Shown in pieces: positions 34,874 to 43,404 of a stretch of DNA of 64,000 nt. The DNA lies in assembly GCF_029024105.1 (NCBI RefSeq), contig NZ_CP118963.1:1798001-1862000 (forward strand), read 5' to 3'. The translations under genes were made by a program, and so were the position numbers. Source of the DNA: Acinetobacter lwoffii. GTDB taxonomy: Bacteria; Pseudomonadota; Gammaproteobacteria; Pseudomonadales; Moraxellaceae. Position 1 is the stretch's first letter. Each line of letters opens with the position of its first letter. The notes under the pieces are model-generated. The model ran no database searches, was not told where the DNA came from, and saw only the letters and a list, made by a program, of their open reading frames with translations.

Positions 34874-35899
34874 ATGATTGAATTTAAAGATATTTCAAAA
34901 CAGTATGAGCTTAAGGGTCAAACCTTGCATGCCTTGAATCAGATTAATCTTCAGATTCCAACCGGCAGTATTTTTGGCATCATCGGTTATAGTGGTGCCG
35001 GTAAAAGCACCCTCATCCGTCTGATCAACCTGCTTGAGCGCCCAAGCTCAGGCCGGATTATCATTAACGGAACAGATTTTACCGCACTGGATGCCAAAGC
35101 ATTGCGTCAAGAACGTGCCAGCATCGGCATGATTTTCCAGCATTTCAATTTAATGCAAACCAAAACCGTGGCAGCCAATATCGAAATGCCCATGAAACTC
35201 CTAGGCTGGAGCAAGGCAGAACGGGAAAAGCGCCTCGAAGAATTATTAGACTTTATTGACCTGAAACATAAACGTCATGCTTTTCCAGATGAATTGTCTG
35301 GCGGTCAAAAGCAGCGTGTTGGTATTGCCCGTGCCCTTGCCAATCATCCAAAAATTTTACTCTGTGATGAAGCGACTTCTGCACTTGATCCACAAACCAC
35401 CAAATCTGTTCTACAGCTACTTAAAAAAATTAATGAAGAACAAGGCATCACCATTGTTATGGTTACCCATGAAATGGATGTAATTGAAACCGTGTGTGAT
35501 TATGTCGCCGTGATGGAAAAAGGTGATGTGATTGAAACCGGCAGTACCTTACAAATATTCAGTCAGCCCCAGCACCCGACGACCAAGAGTTTTATTCAGA
35601 CCGTATTACAGCAGCATTTACCAGTCAATATTCTGAATAATCTGGAAAACCAGAATCACAACAGTATTTATTGCCTGAAATTCCTTGGTAGCTCGGCACA
35701 GGAAACCGTGATTCAAGCGGTGATTAAACAGTTTGATATCAGTTTAAATATTCTGTTTGCCAATATGACCGAAATTAATGGCACGGTGATTGGCCAGATG
35801 TTTATTCAGCTACTGGGTGATGCACAAGAAATTCAAGCAGCAATAAAATTCCTTGAACAACACGGCGTACAAGTCGATCAGGCGGGAGTACAGGCATGA
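34874..35899 (+). CDS. metN: Methionine ABC transporter ATPase MetN
   Basis: 341 residues. ABC ATPase domain with Walker A GYSGAGKSTL (about 38-47), Q-loop FQHFNLMQT, signature LSGGQKQRVGIARAL and Walker B ILLCDEATSALD, then a C-terminal NIL (ACT-like) domain from about 265 that binds methionine and inhibits transport when the cell is replete. It powers methionine uptake through MetI. It is translationally coupled to metI through an ATGA overlap. Confidence 0.95.
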   Translation: MIEFKDISKQYELKGQTLHALNQINLQIPTGSIFGIIGYSGAGKSTLIRLINLLERPSSGRIIINGTDFTALDAKALRQERASIGMIFQHFNLMQTKTVAANIEMPMKLLGWSKAEREKRLEELLDFIDLKHKRHAFPDELSGGQKQRVGIARALANHPKILLCDEATSALDPQTTKSVLQLLKKINEEQGITIVMVTHEMDVIETVCDYVAVMEKGDVIETGSTLQIFSQPQHPTTKSFIQTVLQQHLPVNILNNLENQNHNSIYCLKFLGSSAQETVIQAVIKQFDISLNILFANMTEINGTVIGQMFIQLLGDAQEIQAAIKFLEQHGVQVDQAGVQA

Positions 35900-36591
35900 G
35901 AGATTTGATTGTACAGTGGCTGACGACGATCACTGCACCGTTCTGGAAAAGCTCCCTGTCGATAGATCAGTTCGTGACAGCGCTACAAGAAACCTTTCAT
36001 ATGGTGTTCTTCGCGATGCTGTTTGGCTGTATCTGGGGCTTTATTCAGGCGATTACTCTACTGGTGACCCGTCAGAATGGGATTCTGCCGAATCGTGTGA
36101 TTTATCACGGTCTCAATCCGATTGTGAATGCGCTACGTTCATTGCCATTTATTATCTTGCTGATTGCGGTGATTCCACTGACCAAGTTAATTGTCGGCAC
36201 ATCGATTGGGACCTGGGCAGCGATTGTTCCATTGACCATTTATGTCGGCCCATACATTGGTCGCCTGATTGAAACATCTTTGCTTGAAGTGAATGAAGGT
36301 ATTATCGAATCTGCCCAAGCGATGGGCGCGACGCCAATGCAAATTATCTTTAAGTTTATTCTGCCGGAAGCGCGTAGCTCACTGATTCTAAACTTGACTA
36401 CTGCTACCATCAGTTTGATTGGTGCAACGGCAATGGCCGGTGCTGTCGGTGCGGGTGGTATTGGTGACTTAGCGATTTCTTATGGTTATCAGCGTTTTGA
36501 TACCTCTGTAGTCATCATGACGGTGATTGTATTACTGATTCTAGTGCAGATTGTACAAAGCCTCGGTGACTGGTTATCCCGACTTCGTTAA
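35896..36591 (+). CDS. metI: Methionine ABC transporter permease MetI
   Basis: 231 residues with about five membrane segments. The permease coupling motif is ESAQAMGATPMQIIFKFILPEA, and the loop SLPFIILLIAVIPLTKLIVGT is typical of MetI. With MetN and MetQ it imports methionine. It ends 20 bases before a strong terminator, closing the met unit. Confidence 0.94.
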   Translation: MRDLIVQWLTTITAPFWKSSLSIDQFVTALQETFHMVFFAMLFGCIWGFIQAITLLVTRQNGILPNRVIYHGLNPIVNALRSLPFIILLIAVIPLTKLIVGTSIGTWAAIVPLTIYVGPYIGRLIETSLLEVNEGIIESAQAMGATPMQIIFKFILPEARSSLILNLTTATISLIGATAMAGAVGAGGIGDLAISYGYQRFDTSVVIMTVIVLLILVQIVQSLGDWLSRLR

Positions 36592-36611
36592 GCTAGTTTT
36601 TATGTATGAAT

Positions 36612-36637
36612 AAAGCCCTCTAAAAAGAGGGTTTTAT
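36612..36637 (+). terminator. Terminator after metI
   Basis: CCCTCT, loop AAAA, AGAGGG followed by TTTTATTG. Confidence 0.88.
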
Positions 36638-36701
36638 TGTTTTTAATACTTACGATCCCTTTCTCATTATTTCAAAGTAAAGTCCTGCAACTATTTGATA
36701 C

Positions 36702-36800
36702 GTGCCACGGCGACAGGAAGTCGCCCGTTGATTTGTGGCACATGGAAGTGCCATCAGATCAACAAAGGGGTTTTGTTACTTTTGTCCCGTCAAAAGTAAA
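36702..36800 (+). repeat. Hairpin-array element with GGA loops upstream of dnaE (CsrA-site-like)
   Basis: Three hairpins in about 100 bases. H1: GGCGAC (36709-36714), loop AGGAA, GTCGCC (36720-36725), enclosed by GTGCCAC (36702-36708) with GTGGCAC (36735-36741). H2: TGGCAC (36736-36741), loop ATGGAA, GTGCCA (36748-36753), enclosed by GTTGAT (36727-36732) with ATCAAC (36758-36763), so H1 and H2 are mutually exclusive because both use GTGGCAC. H3: TTACTTTTG (36776-36784), loop TCCCGT, CAAAAGTAA (36791-36799). The H1 and H2 loops read GACAGGAAGTC and CACATGGAAGTG, close to the published CsrA/RsmA optimum (ACARGGAUGU, GGA in a hairpin loop). I recall similar hairpin arrays ending in a GTTACTTTT-type stem in other gammaproteobacterial intergenic regions, which suggests a dispersed repeat; this is not verified. 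Confidence 0.6.
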
Positions 36801-36948
36801 AGAAAATATCTTCTAACAACTAACTAAATAATCAGCTTAAAAAATCAAATTCAAACTTGACCTAAAAGTTAGCCATTTCCCCTCAATTTCAAACTGAAAC
36901 AATAAATCCCATGTTAAACTATTCAATGGTTTTAGCAGGGACTCATCT

Positions 36949-39900
36949 ATGCACTTTGTTCATCTTGGTATTCATACAGAATTTTCGATTACTGAATCCA
37001 TCGTACGGATACCTGACTTGGTCAAAGCTGCCGAAGAAGAACAGATGCCTGCCCTTGCGCTCACGGATCTTTCTAACCTGCATGCTGCCGTCAAGTTCTA
37101 TGGCAAATGCCTGGGCAAAGGCATCAAGCCGATTCTGGGTTCCGAAATTCGCCTGAATGATGCCGAACATCGCATGACCTTATTGGCCATGACCAATACC
37201 GGCTGGCGTAACCTGACGGAACTGGTATCTGAAGGCTTTATCAGTGGCCAGCAACTGGATATTCCCTGCGTTCAAAAACAATGGATTTTAAATCAGCCTG
37301 AGGACATGATTGCCCTGCTCGGCATGCATTCCGATGTCGGCAAAATGCTGATGAGTTCAAATCCGCAAAAAGCGGAACCGCTGCTAGAAGAATGGGTCGA
37401 AAAATTTGGTAATCGTGTTTATCTTGCCCTGACCCGTACCAATCGTCCGGATGAAGATAACTTTATTCTGGAAGCCGTTAAGCTGGCAAAAAAATACAAT
37501 ATCGGTGTGGTCGCACATAATGATGTGCATTTCATGACCCGTGAAGATTATGAAGCGCATGAAGCACGGGTATGTATTGCAGATGGTTATGTGCTTGGTG
37601 ACAACCGCCGCCCTAAAACCTATTCACCTGAACAATATTTCAAATCTGCTGAAGAAATGACGGCGCTGTTCTCGGATATTCCATCTGCGATTGAGAACAC
37701 CTATCACATTGCCAAACGCTGTAATGTGACGCTGCAACTGGGCAAATACTTCCTGCCTGATTATCCGATTCCTGAAGGTCATACCATTGATACCTTCTTT
37801 GCACACTTGTCCAAAGAAGGTCTGGAAGAACGCCTGAATTTCCTGTATCCGCCTGAACAACGTGATGAAGACTGGCCAGAAATCCGCAAGCCTTATGATG
37901 AGCGTATCGAATACGAGATTAACATCATTAACTCGATGGGATTCCCGGGCTACTTCCTGATCGTGATGGACTTCATTCAGTGGTCGAAAAGTAACGGCGT
38001 TCCGGTCGGTCCGGGCCGTGGTTCGGGTGCAGGTTCACTGGTCGCCTATAGCTTAAAAATTACCGATCTTGACCCGCTGCGTTATGAACTGCTGTTCGAA
38101 CGTTTCCTGAACCCGGAACGTGTTTCGATGCCCGACTTCGACGTCGATTTCTGTATCGCAGGCCGTGACCGCGTGATTGACTATGTAGCACGTACCTATG
38201 GCCGTGATGCGGTCTCCCAGATTGCAACATTCGGTACCATGGCGGCCAAAGGTGCGATTCGTGATGTTGCCCGCGTTTTGGGTAAATCTTATGGCTTGGC
38301 GGATCGTATCTCGAAAATGATTCCGACCAAGCCTTTAGGTCTAAGCCTGCTTGAGTCACTAGAAGCTGAACCCCAGCTTAAAGATATCGTCACCAATCCA
38401 TCCAATCCAGACCATGACGATGCAGCCGAAATCTGGGAAATGGCACTGAAACTGGAAGGTATTACCCGAAACACCGGTAAACACGCCGGTGGTGTGGTGA
38501 TCTCGCCAACCAAAATTACCGATTTCTCTGCGGTCATGTGTGATGCCGATGGTACCGGACGCGTGGCACAGTTCGATAAAGACGATGTCGAATCTGCAGG
38601 TCTGGTGAAGTTTGACTTCTTGGGTTTGCGTAACCTGACGGTGATTGAAGATGCGGTTAAAAATATCAATAAACGCATCAAAGCGGATAAACCTTTAGAT
38701 ATTGCTTATATCCCGCTTGAAGATAAAGACGCATATCTGGTCTTTGCTAATGCCAACACCACCGCGGTATTCCAGTTTGAATCCGTGGGCATGAAGAAGA
38801 TGCTGAAAGAGGCACGCCCGAGCAAGTTTGAAGAAATTATTGCCTTCGTATCGCTGTACCGTCCAGGCCCGATGGATCTGATTCCTGACTTTATCCACCG
38901 GATGCATGGTGGCGATTTTGAATATCTGCATCCATTGCTTGAAGGCGTGCTAGAACCCACCTACGGGATTATGGTGTATCAGGAACAGGTAATGCAGGCT
39001 GCACAGTACTGTGCCGGCTATACCCTTGGTGGCGCGGACTTGTTACGTCGTGCCATGGGTAAGAAAAAACCGGAAGAAATGGTCAAACAGCGCCAGATTT
39101 TTATTGAAGGTGCATCGAAAAAAGACATTGATGAAGCCACGGCCAACCATATCTTCGACTATATGGAAAAGTTCGCCGGCTATGGTTTTAACAAATCGCA
39201 TGCTGCTGCCTATGCTTTGGTTGCCTACCAAACTGCATGGCTGAAAGCACATTATCCGGCGGAATTCCTGTCTGCGGTATTGACCTCGGAGATGCAGAAC
39301 ACCGACAACGTGGTATTCCTGATTGATGACTGTCGCAAGAACAATCTGGAAGTTTTGCCGCCGTCAGTGAATATGTCGCTGTATCAATTCCATGCTATCG
39401 ATGAGCAAACCATTGTCTATGGTCTGGGGGCGATTAAAGGCGTTGGTGAAGCGGCGATGCAGTCTGTGATTGACTCGCGTGCACAAGAAGGTCCATTCCG
39501 TGACTTGTTTGATTTCTGTCATCGTATTGACCTGAAAAAAATCAATAAGCGTACTCTAGAAGCACTGATTCGTTCAGGTGCACTGGATTGCTTGGGAATT
39601 GACCGTGCCGACCTGATGGCGCAACTGCCTGAAGCGGTTCAAGCTGCGGAACAGGCACGTTCCAATCGTGAAACCGGCATCATGGACCTGTTTGGCGAAG
39701 TTGAAGAAGTTCAGCGCAAGCCATCTAAGCCAGTCAAACCTTGGGCAGATGAAGTTCGCCTGAAAGGTGAGAAAGACACGCTTGGCCTGTATTTAACCGG
39801 CCACCCGATTGATGTGTATCGCAATGAACTAAAAGCCTTTGTGCCTAGTCAGATCAATGAGCTGACGCCGACCCGCCGTGGCGTGACCACCGTGTTTGCA

Positions 39901-40521
39901 GGATTGGTGGTGGATATTGCCAACTTTCCGAACCGGATGATGATGACACTGGATGATGGTACGGCACGGATTGAGATTTCAGCCAATCACGAACGCTTCA
40001 ACCGCTTTAAAGAGATTATCCAGCTCGATAAAGTGGTGGTGATTGAAGGTGAAATTTATGAGCGTGAAGGCTTTGACCGTCCGATGGGACGCCTCACCAA
40101 AGCATTTAGCCTGAATGAAATTCGTCAGAAACGTGCCAATAGCATCAAGATTACTCTCACAGCCGAGCATTTCAGCAAGAGCTTGAGCCGTGACCTGCAG
40201 CAGATTCTGACTCCTTATTGTAATGTCGATATGTCAGCACATATTCCGGTGATTCTGTATCTGGACTATCCGTATGCCACGACTGAACTGCATCTGGGTC
40301 TCAACTGGAAAGTTGCCCCACTGGATGAGCTCTTAGCCAAATTGCGTGATTATTTTGGTAAAGAAGCCTTGCATATTGAGTATCAGGTCAAGTCCAAAGC
40401 TGCCAAAGCCGTGTCCTATGAACAGGCCAAGCCGGTGGATATTCCTCCGCCGCCTGCGGGCATGAGCATGGATGATGCACTGGAGCTGTATCAGGCTGAA
40501 TCCCAGCCGCAATATTCATAA
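36949..40521 (+). CDS. dnaE: DNA polymerase III alpha subunit
   Basis: 1190 residues, close to the 1160 of E. coli. N-terminal PHP domain starts FVHLGIHTEFSITESIVRIP; the catalytic palm includes GPGRGSGAGSLVAYSL and the metal-binding MPDFDVDFCIAGRDRVIDY; finger and thumb motifs GKKKPEEMVKQRQIF and GYGFNKSHAAAYALVAYQTAW follow; then a tandem HhH region, an OB fold (VFAGLVVDIANFPNRMMM) and a C-terminal tau-binding domain. The PHP metal ligands are not all obvious at the N terminus (HLGIHTEF rather than HLRVHSDY), consistent with a proofreading-inactive PHP. It is the replicative polymerase. Confidence 0.97.
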   Translation: MHFVHLGIHTEFSITESIVRIPDLVKAAEEEQMPALALTDLSNLHAAVKFYGKCLGKGIKPILGSEIRLNDAEHRMTLLAMTNTGWRNLTELVSEGFISGQQLDIPCVQKQWILNQPEDMIALLGMHSDVGKMLMSSNPQKAEPLLEEWVEKFGNRVYLALTRTNRPDEDNFILEAVKLAKKYNIGVVAHNDVHFMTREDYEAHEARVCIADGYVLGDNRRPKTYSPEQYFKSAEEMTALFSDIPSAIENTYHIAKRCNVTLQLGKYFLPDYPIPEGHTIDTFFAHLSKEGLEERLNFLYPPEQRDEDWPEIRKPYDERIEYEINIINSMGFPGYFLIVMDFIQWSKSNGVPVGPGRGSGAGSLVAYSLKITDLDPLRYELLFERFLNPERVSMPDFDVDFCIAGRDRVIDYVARTYGRDAVSQIATFGTMAAKGAIRDVARVLGKSYGLADRISKMIPTKPLGLSLLESLEAEPQLKDIVTNPSNPDHDDAAEIWEMALKLEGITRNTGKHAGGVVISPTKITDFSAVMCDADGTGRVAQFDKDDVESAGLVKFDFLGLRNLTVIEDAVKNINKRIKADKPLDIAYIPLEDKDAYLVFANANTTAVFQFESVGMKKMLKEARPSKFEEIIAFVSLYRPGPMDLIPDFIHRMHGGDFEYLHPLLEGVLEPTYGIMVYQEQVMQAAQYCAGYTLGGADLLRRAMGKKKPEEMVKQRQIFIEGASKKDIDEATANHIFDYMEKFAGYGFNKSHAAAYALVAYQTAWLKAHYPAEFLSAVLTSEMQNTDNVVFLIDDCRKNNLEVLPPSVNMSLYQFHAIDEQTIVYGLGAIKGVGEAAMQSVIDSRAQEGPFRDLFDFCHRIDLKKINKRTLEALIRSGALDCLGIDRADLMAQLPEAVQAAEQARSNRETGIMDLFGEVEEVQRKPSKPVKPWADEVRLKGEKDTLGLYLTGHPIDVYRNELKAFVPSQINELTPTRRGVTTVFAGLVVDIANFPNRMMMTLDDGTARIEISANHERFNRFKEIIQLDKVVVIEGEIYEREGFDRPMGRLTKAFSLNEIRQKRANSIKITLTAEHFSKSLSRDLQQILTPYCNVDMSAHIPVILYLDYPYATTELHLGLNWKVAPLDELLAKLRDYFGKEALHIEYQVKSKAAKAVSYEQAKPVDIPPPPAGMSMDDALELYQAESQPQYS

Positions 40522-40558
40522 ATCCTGATCTTTAAAACACCTTAAAATTGGAATCCTC

Positions 40559-41407
40559 ATGAGTCAAATTGACAATGCTGCTGTTTCAGCACATCTCTCC
40601 CATGTGCGTATTGTCATGGTCAATACCACTTTACCTGCCAATATCGGCAGTGCCTTACGTGCCATGAAAACCATGGGCTTGTCTAAGCTGGTTCTGGTGG
40701 CACCGAAAACCTATCCGCATCCGGATATTGACGCGCTGGCCGCGGGTGCAACTGACCTGATCGAGCAGATCGAGATTGTAGAAACCCTTGAAGATGCCAT
40801 TAAAGACTGTCAGATTGTATTCGGTACCAGCGCACGTAGCCGTACCATTCCCTGGCCGCTGTTAGATGTGCGCCCTGCCGCTGAAAAAGCCATGTCCGCC
40901 GTGGTACAAAATCAGCAGGAAGTCGCGATTCTATTTGGCCGTGAAGACCGTGGTCTGACCAATGAAGAACTGGCGATGGCCAATTATCATCTGACTATTC
41001 CTGTGAATACTGATTATGGCGTACTGAATGTAGCTCAGGCGATTCAGGTGATCTGCTATGAGATGCGCATGGCAACGATGAGTCAAATTGAACAGCCACG
41101 TGATGCTAAAGCGACCATGCAAGTCATTGATGGTATTGAAATGGAATGGGATGAACCTTTAGTCAATCATGCGCAGATGGAACAGTTCTATCCGCACTTG
41201 GAAAAAATGCTGGCAGAAATTGAATTTATGGATCCAAAAAATCCAAGATTATTGCCTTTACGCTTGCGTCGTCTCTTCGGACGTATACAATTAGATCGTA
41301 TGGAATATCACTTACTTCGTGGTATTTTCAGCCGTGTTCAGGCATTGAATAACGGTACCTGGAAAAAATCTTCACACACATCATCACAGGACGAGGATCA
41401 AATCTAA
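40559..41407 (+). CDS. trmJ: tRNA (cytidine/uridine-32 2'-O)-methyltransferase TrmJ
   Basis: 282 residues, SPOUT fold. VMVNTTLPANIGSALRAMKT at the N terminus, FGTSARSRTIPWPL, the SAM-knot motif LFGREDRGLTNEELA and the final PVNTDYGVLNVAQAIQVICYEM define the family. It methylates the ribose at position 32 of several tRNAs. The C-terminal domain (about 170-282) shows the helical extension typical of TrmJ. The stop TAA overlaps the cysE start by one base (TAATG), so the two are translationally coupled. Confidence 0.9.
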   Translation: MSQIDNAAVSAHLSHVRIVMVNTTLPANIGSALRAMKTMGLSKLVLVAPKTYPHPDIDALAAGATDLIEQIEIVETLEDAIKDCQIVFGTSARSRTIPWPLLDVRPAAEKAMSAVVQNQQEVAILFGREDRGLTNEELAMANYHLTIPVNTDYGVLNVAQAIQVICYEMRMATMSQIEQPRDAKATMQVIDGIEMEWDEPLVNHAQMEQFYPHLEKMLAEIEFMDPKNPRLLPLRLRRLFGRIQLDRMEYHLLRGIFSRVQALNNGTWKKSSHTSSQDEDQI

Positions 41408-42216
41408 TGCTAAAACAGCTCAAAGAAGATATACAAGCTGTCTTTGCGCGCGATCCTGCAGCACGCAATACCTTAGAAGTCTTAACCACTTACCCTGGCA
41501 TTCATGCGCTGATCATGCATCGCATGGCACATGAGCTATGGAACAAAGACTGTAAAGGAACTGCGCGTGCGTTGTCTTCGTTTAGCCGGTTTGCCACGGG
41601 CATTGAAATCCATCCGGGTGCAAAAATTGGCCGCCGTTTCTTTATCGATCACGGTATGGGTGTCGTAATTGGCGAAACTGCTGAAATTGGCGATGATGTC
41701 ACCCTTTATCACGGTGTGACTTTGGGTGGAACGACCTGGAATAAAGGTAAACGTCATCCAACGCTAGAAGATGGCGTGGTAGTCGGTGCTGGTGCCAAGA
41801 TTCTTGGGCCATTTACCGTAGGTAAAAATGCCAAAGTCGGTTCTAATGCGGTCGTTACCAAAGCGGTTCCTGAAAACGCCACAGCTGTGGGCAACCCGGC
41901 ACGTTTTATTACCAAAGACAAACCCAAAGATGATGCTGAAGCCCGTCGTCGTGACTATGCCGAAAGTATCGGTTTCCAGCCCTATGCCGCGACTGAAGAT
42001 CAGTCTGATCCGATTTTAGAAGGTATGCGGATTCTGCTGGATCGCATTCAGCAAAATGAAAAACGCATGAACAACTTGTGCAATCGTCTTTCTTTGTTAG
42101 ATCCGACCTTTAACAAGCAGCAACAGGATGGCCAGCCTTTGAGCAAAAAAGAGTTGGAGATTCTGGAAGAAGCGCGCCGTGAATGTGAAGCGCAAACCAG
42201 CCAATCCAAGGCCTGA
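41407..42216 (+). CDS. cysE: Serine O-acetyltransferase CysE
   Basis: 269 residues. N-terminal helical SATase domain (LKEDIQAVFARDPAARNTLE), then left-handed beta-helix: HPGAKIGRRFFIDHGMGVVIG, GDDVTLYHGVTLGGTTW (catalytic His in this turn), and KVGSNAVVTKAVPENATAVG. It makes O-acetylserine, the precursor of cysteine. Unlike E. coli CysE, the chain has a C-terminal extension of about 75 residues rich in charged residues and Gln (DRIQQNEKRMNNLCNRL), and lacks the canonical C-terminal Ile, so complex formation with CysK through that tail may differ. Confidence 0.92.
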   Translation: MLKQLKEDIQAVFARDPAARNTLEVLTTYPGIHALIMHRMAHELWNKDCKGTARALSSFSRFATGIEIHPGAKIGRRFFIDHGMGVVIGETAEIGDDVTLYHGVTLGGTTWNKGKRHPTLEDGVVVGAGAKILGPFTVGKNAKVGSNAVVTKAVPENATAVGNPARFITKDKPKDDAEARRRDYAESIGFQPYAATEDQSDPILEGMRILLDRIQQNEKRMNNLCNRLSLLDPTFNKQQQDGQPLSKKELEILEEARRECEAQTSQSKA

Positions 42217-42248
42217 ATATCACACTTCACTCTGTAACACGGGTTTAC

Positions 42249-42296
42249 TTGCATGATCGTTATAGTTTTCATAGACTGACGATCATGCAATTTTTG
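42249..42296 (+). terminator. Terminator after cysE
   Basis: A perfect 12-bp stem, TTGCATGATCGT (42249-42260) with ACGATCATGCAA (42279-42290), then TTTTTG. The loop is 18 bases. Confidence 0.8.
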
Positions 42297-42333
42297 AATA
42301 GATGTTTTAAAAATAACAGAATGGATGACTATT

Positions 42334-43284
42334 ATGACCTTTAAGCCCTTGGCACTTGCTTGCTTAGCATTCACAATTACTGCGTGTTCAACCACTCCTC
42401 AGAAATCTGCTGAGAAACCTGTAGATCAAGTGGTTTTTGTAGAGCCTGAACTGAGCCCACCATTTTATGCTTTAAATCCATTCAATTATAATGAACCACC
42501 TGAATTTGAAGTGCATTTGAAAAAAGCTGCAGCGCAGCCTGTAACCAAGATGGTGGTGACGGATCCTAATGATCCATCCAAGCAACTGACCCTGGATGTG
42601 AATAAACTGATTATTCCAGTGGTAGATAGCAATACACGTGCAATGCGTTATGCAGCACTTGCCAATTCAAATGAAATCGATATCACCGAAATTGACGATT
42701 TCCTGCAAATGGTCGAAGGTAAGGCACGTCATTATCCACCACGTTTCAGCGATCGTCAGGAACGCCGTGGTTTTGAAGCCAAATTGCGTGAAGTCACCCG
42801 ACAACTGGATACTTTAGCGGCCCGTCCAAATGCCTCTTTTGATGTGTTGATGCGTGCTTTTAAAGCCAGCGTGATGGCACGTAACCTGGATCTGGGTTCA
42901 GTTTATACCACCAATTCCCTGACCTATGCCCAGCGTATTCTCAAAATTAACCCGGATGATCCTGAAGTCAACTTCTGGTTTGGTTTTGGTCTGTCTGAAG
43001 GCGGTGGTCAACGTGAAGCCATCGCTTATCTGGACAAAGCCATGAAAGCTGGCGTTCAGGAGGCTTATCTTTCTGCAGCCAATAACTATATTGCATTAGA
43101 ACAGAAAAAAAATGCCACTCAAACCTTGGCGAACTATAAGGTGAAATATCCGCAAGAAGCTGAAGTAGCCGACCGTCTGATTCAGGAAATTGAAAAAAAT
43201 GGCCGCTGGAATGTTTGGCAAATTCTGCAAACATCAACACCCGCTCCGGCTACAGACCCAGCAACAGCACCGGTAACCCCATAA
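42334..43284 (+). CDS. TPR-like lipoprotein of unknown function
   Basis: 316 residues from MTFKPLALACLAF, preferred over ATG 42325 because GGAtg lies eight bases before it. Lipoprotein signal with lipobox TITAC, then a Pro-rich linker (ELSPPFYALNPFNYNEPPEF) and, from about 190, TPR-like helices (LTYAQRILKINPDDPEVNFW, GQREAIAYLDKAMKAGVQEA, AYLSAANNYIALEQKKNATQ). The tail is Pro/Ala/Thr-rich. No enzymatic motif is seen. Placed between cysE and a lipoprotein hydrolase; it may be an envelope scaffold. I do not recognise a named family. Confidence 0.7.
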   Translation: MTFKPLALACLAFTITACSTTPQKSAEKPVDQVVFVEPELSPPFYALNPFNYNEPPEFEVHLKKAAAQPVTKMVVTDPNDPSKQLTLDVNKLIIPVVDSNTRAMRYAALANSNEIDITEIDDFLQMVEGKARHYPPRFSDRQERRGFEAKLREVTRQLDTLAARPNASFDVLMRAFKASVMARNLDLGSVYTTNSLTYAQRILKINPDDPEVNFWFGFGLSEGGGQREAIAYLDKAMKAGVQEAYLSAANNYIALEQKKNATQTLANYKVKYPQEAEVADRLIQEIEKNGRWNVWQILQTSTPAPATDPATAPVTP

Positions 43285-43309
43285 TCAAGATTCACTTCAA
43301 TTTGATTAC

Positions 43310-43340
43310 AAATAGACTGCTACGGCGGTCTATTTTTATG
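43310..43340 (+). terminator. Terminator after the TPR-like lipoprotein
   Basis: AAATAGACTGC, loop TACG, GCGGTCTATTT (one G-T pair) followed by TTAT. Confidence 0.85.
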
Positions 43341-43404
43341 GGAAAAAATTAGTAAAATACAAAACATTATCCCGCTTTATAACTTGAATTCAGTGAAAAG
43401 TTTT

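Noticed and set aside
36612..36948. CRISPR array or tRNA remnant upstream of dnaE
   Set aside because: The hairpin arms differ from one another and there are no spacers; no tRNA acceptor pairing. The region is better described as a GGA-loop hairpin element.
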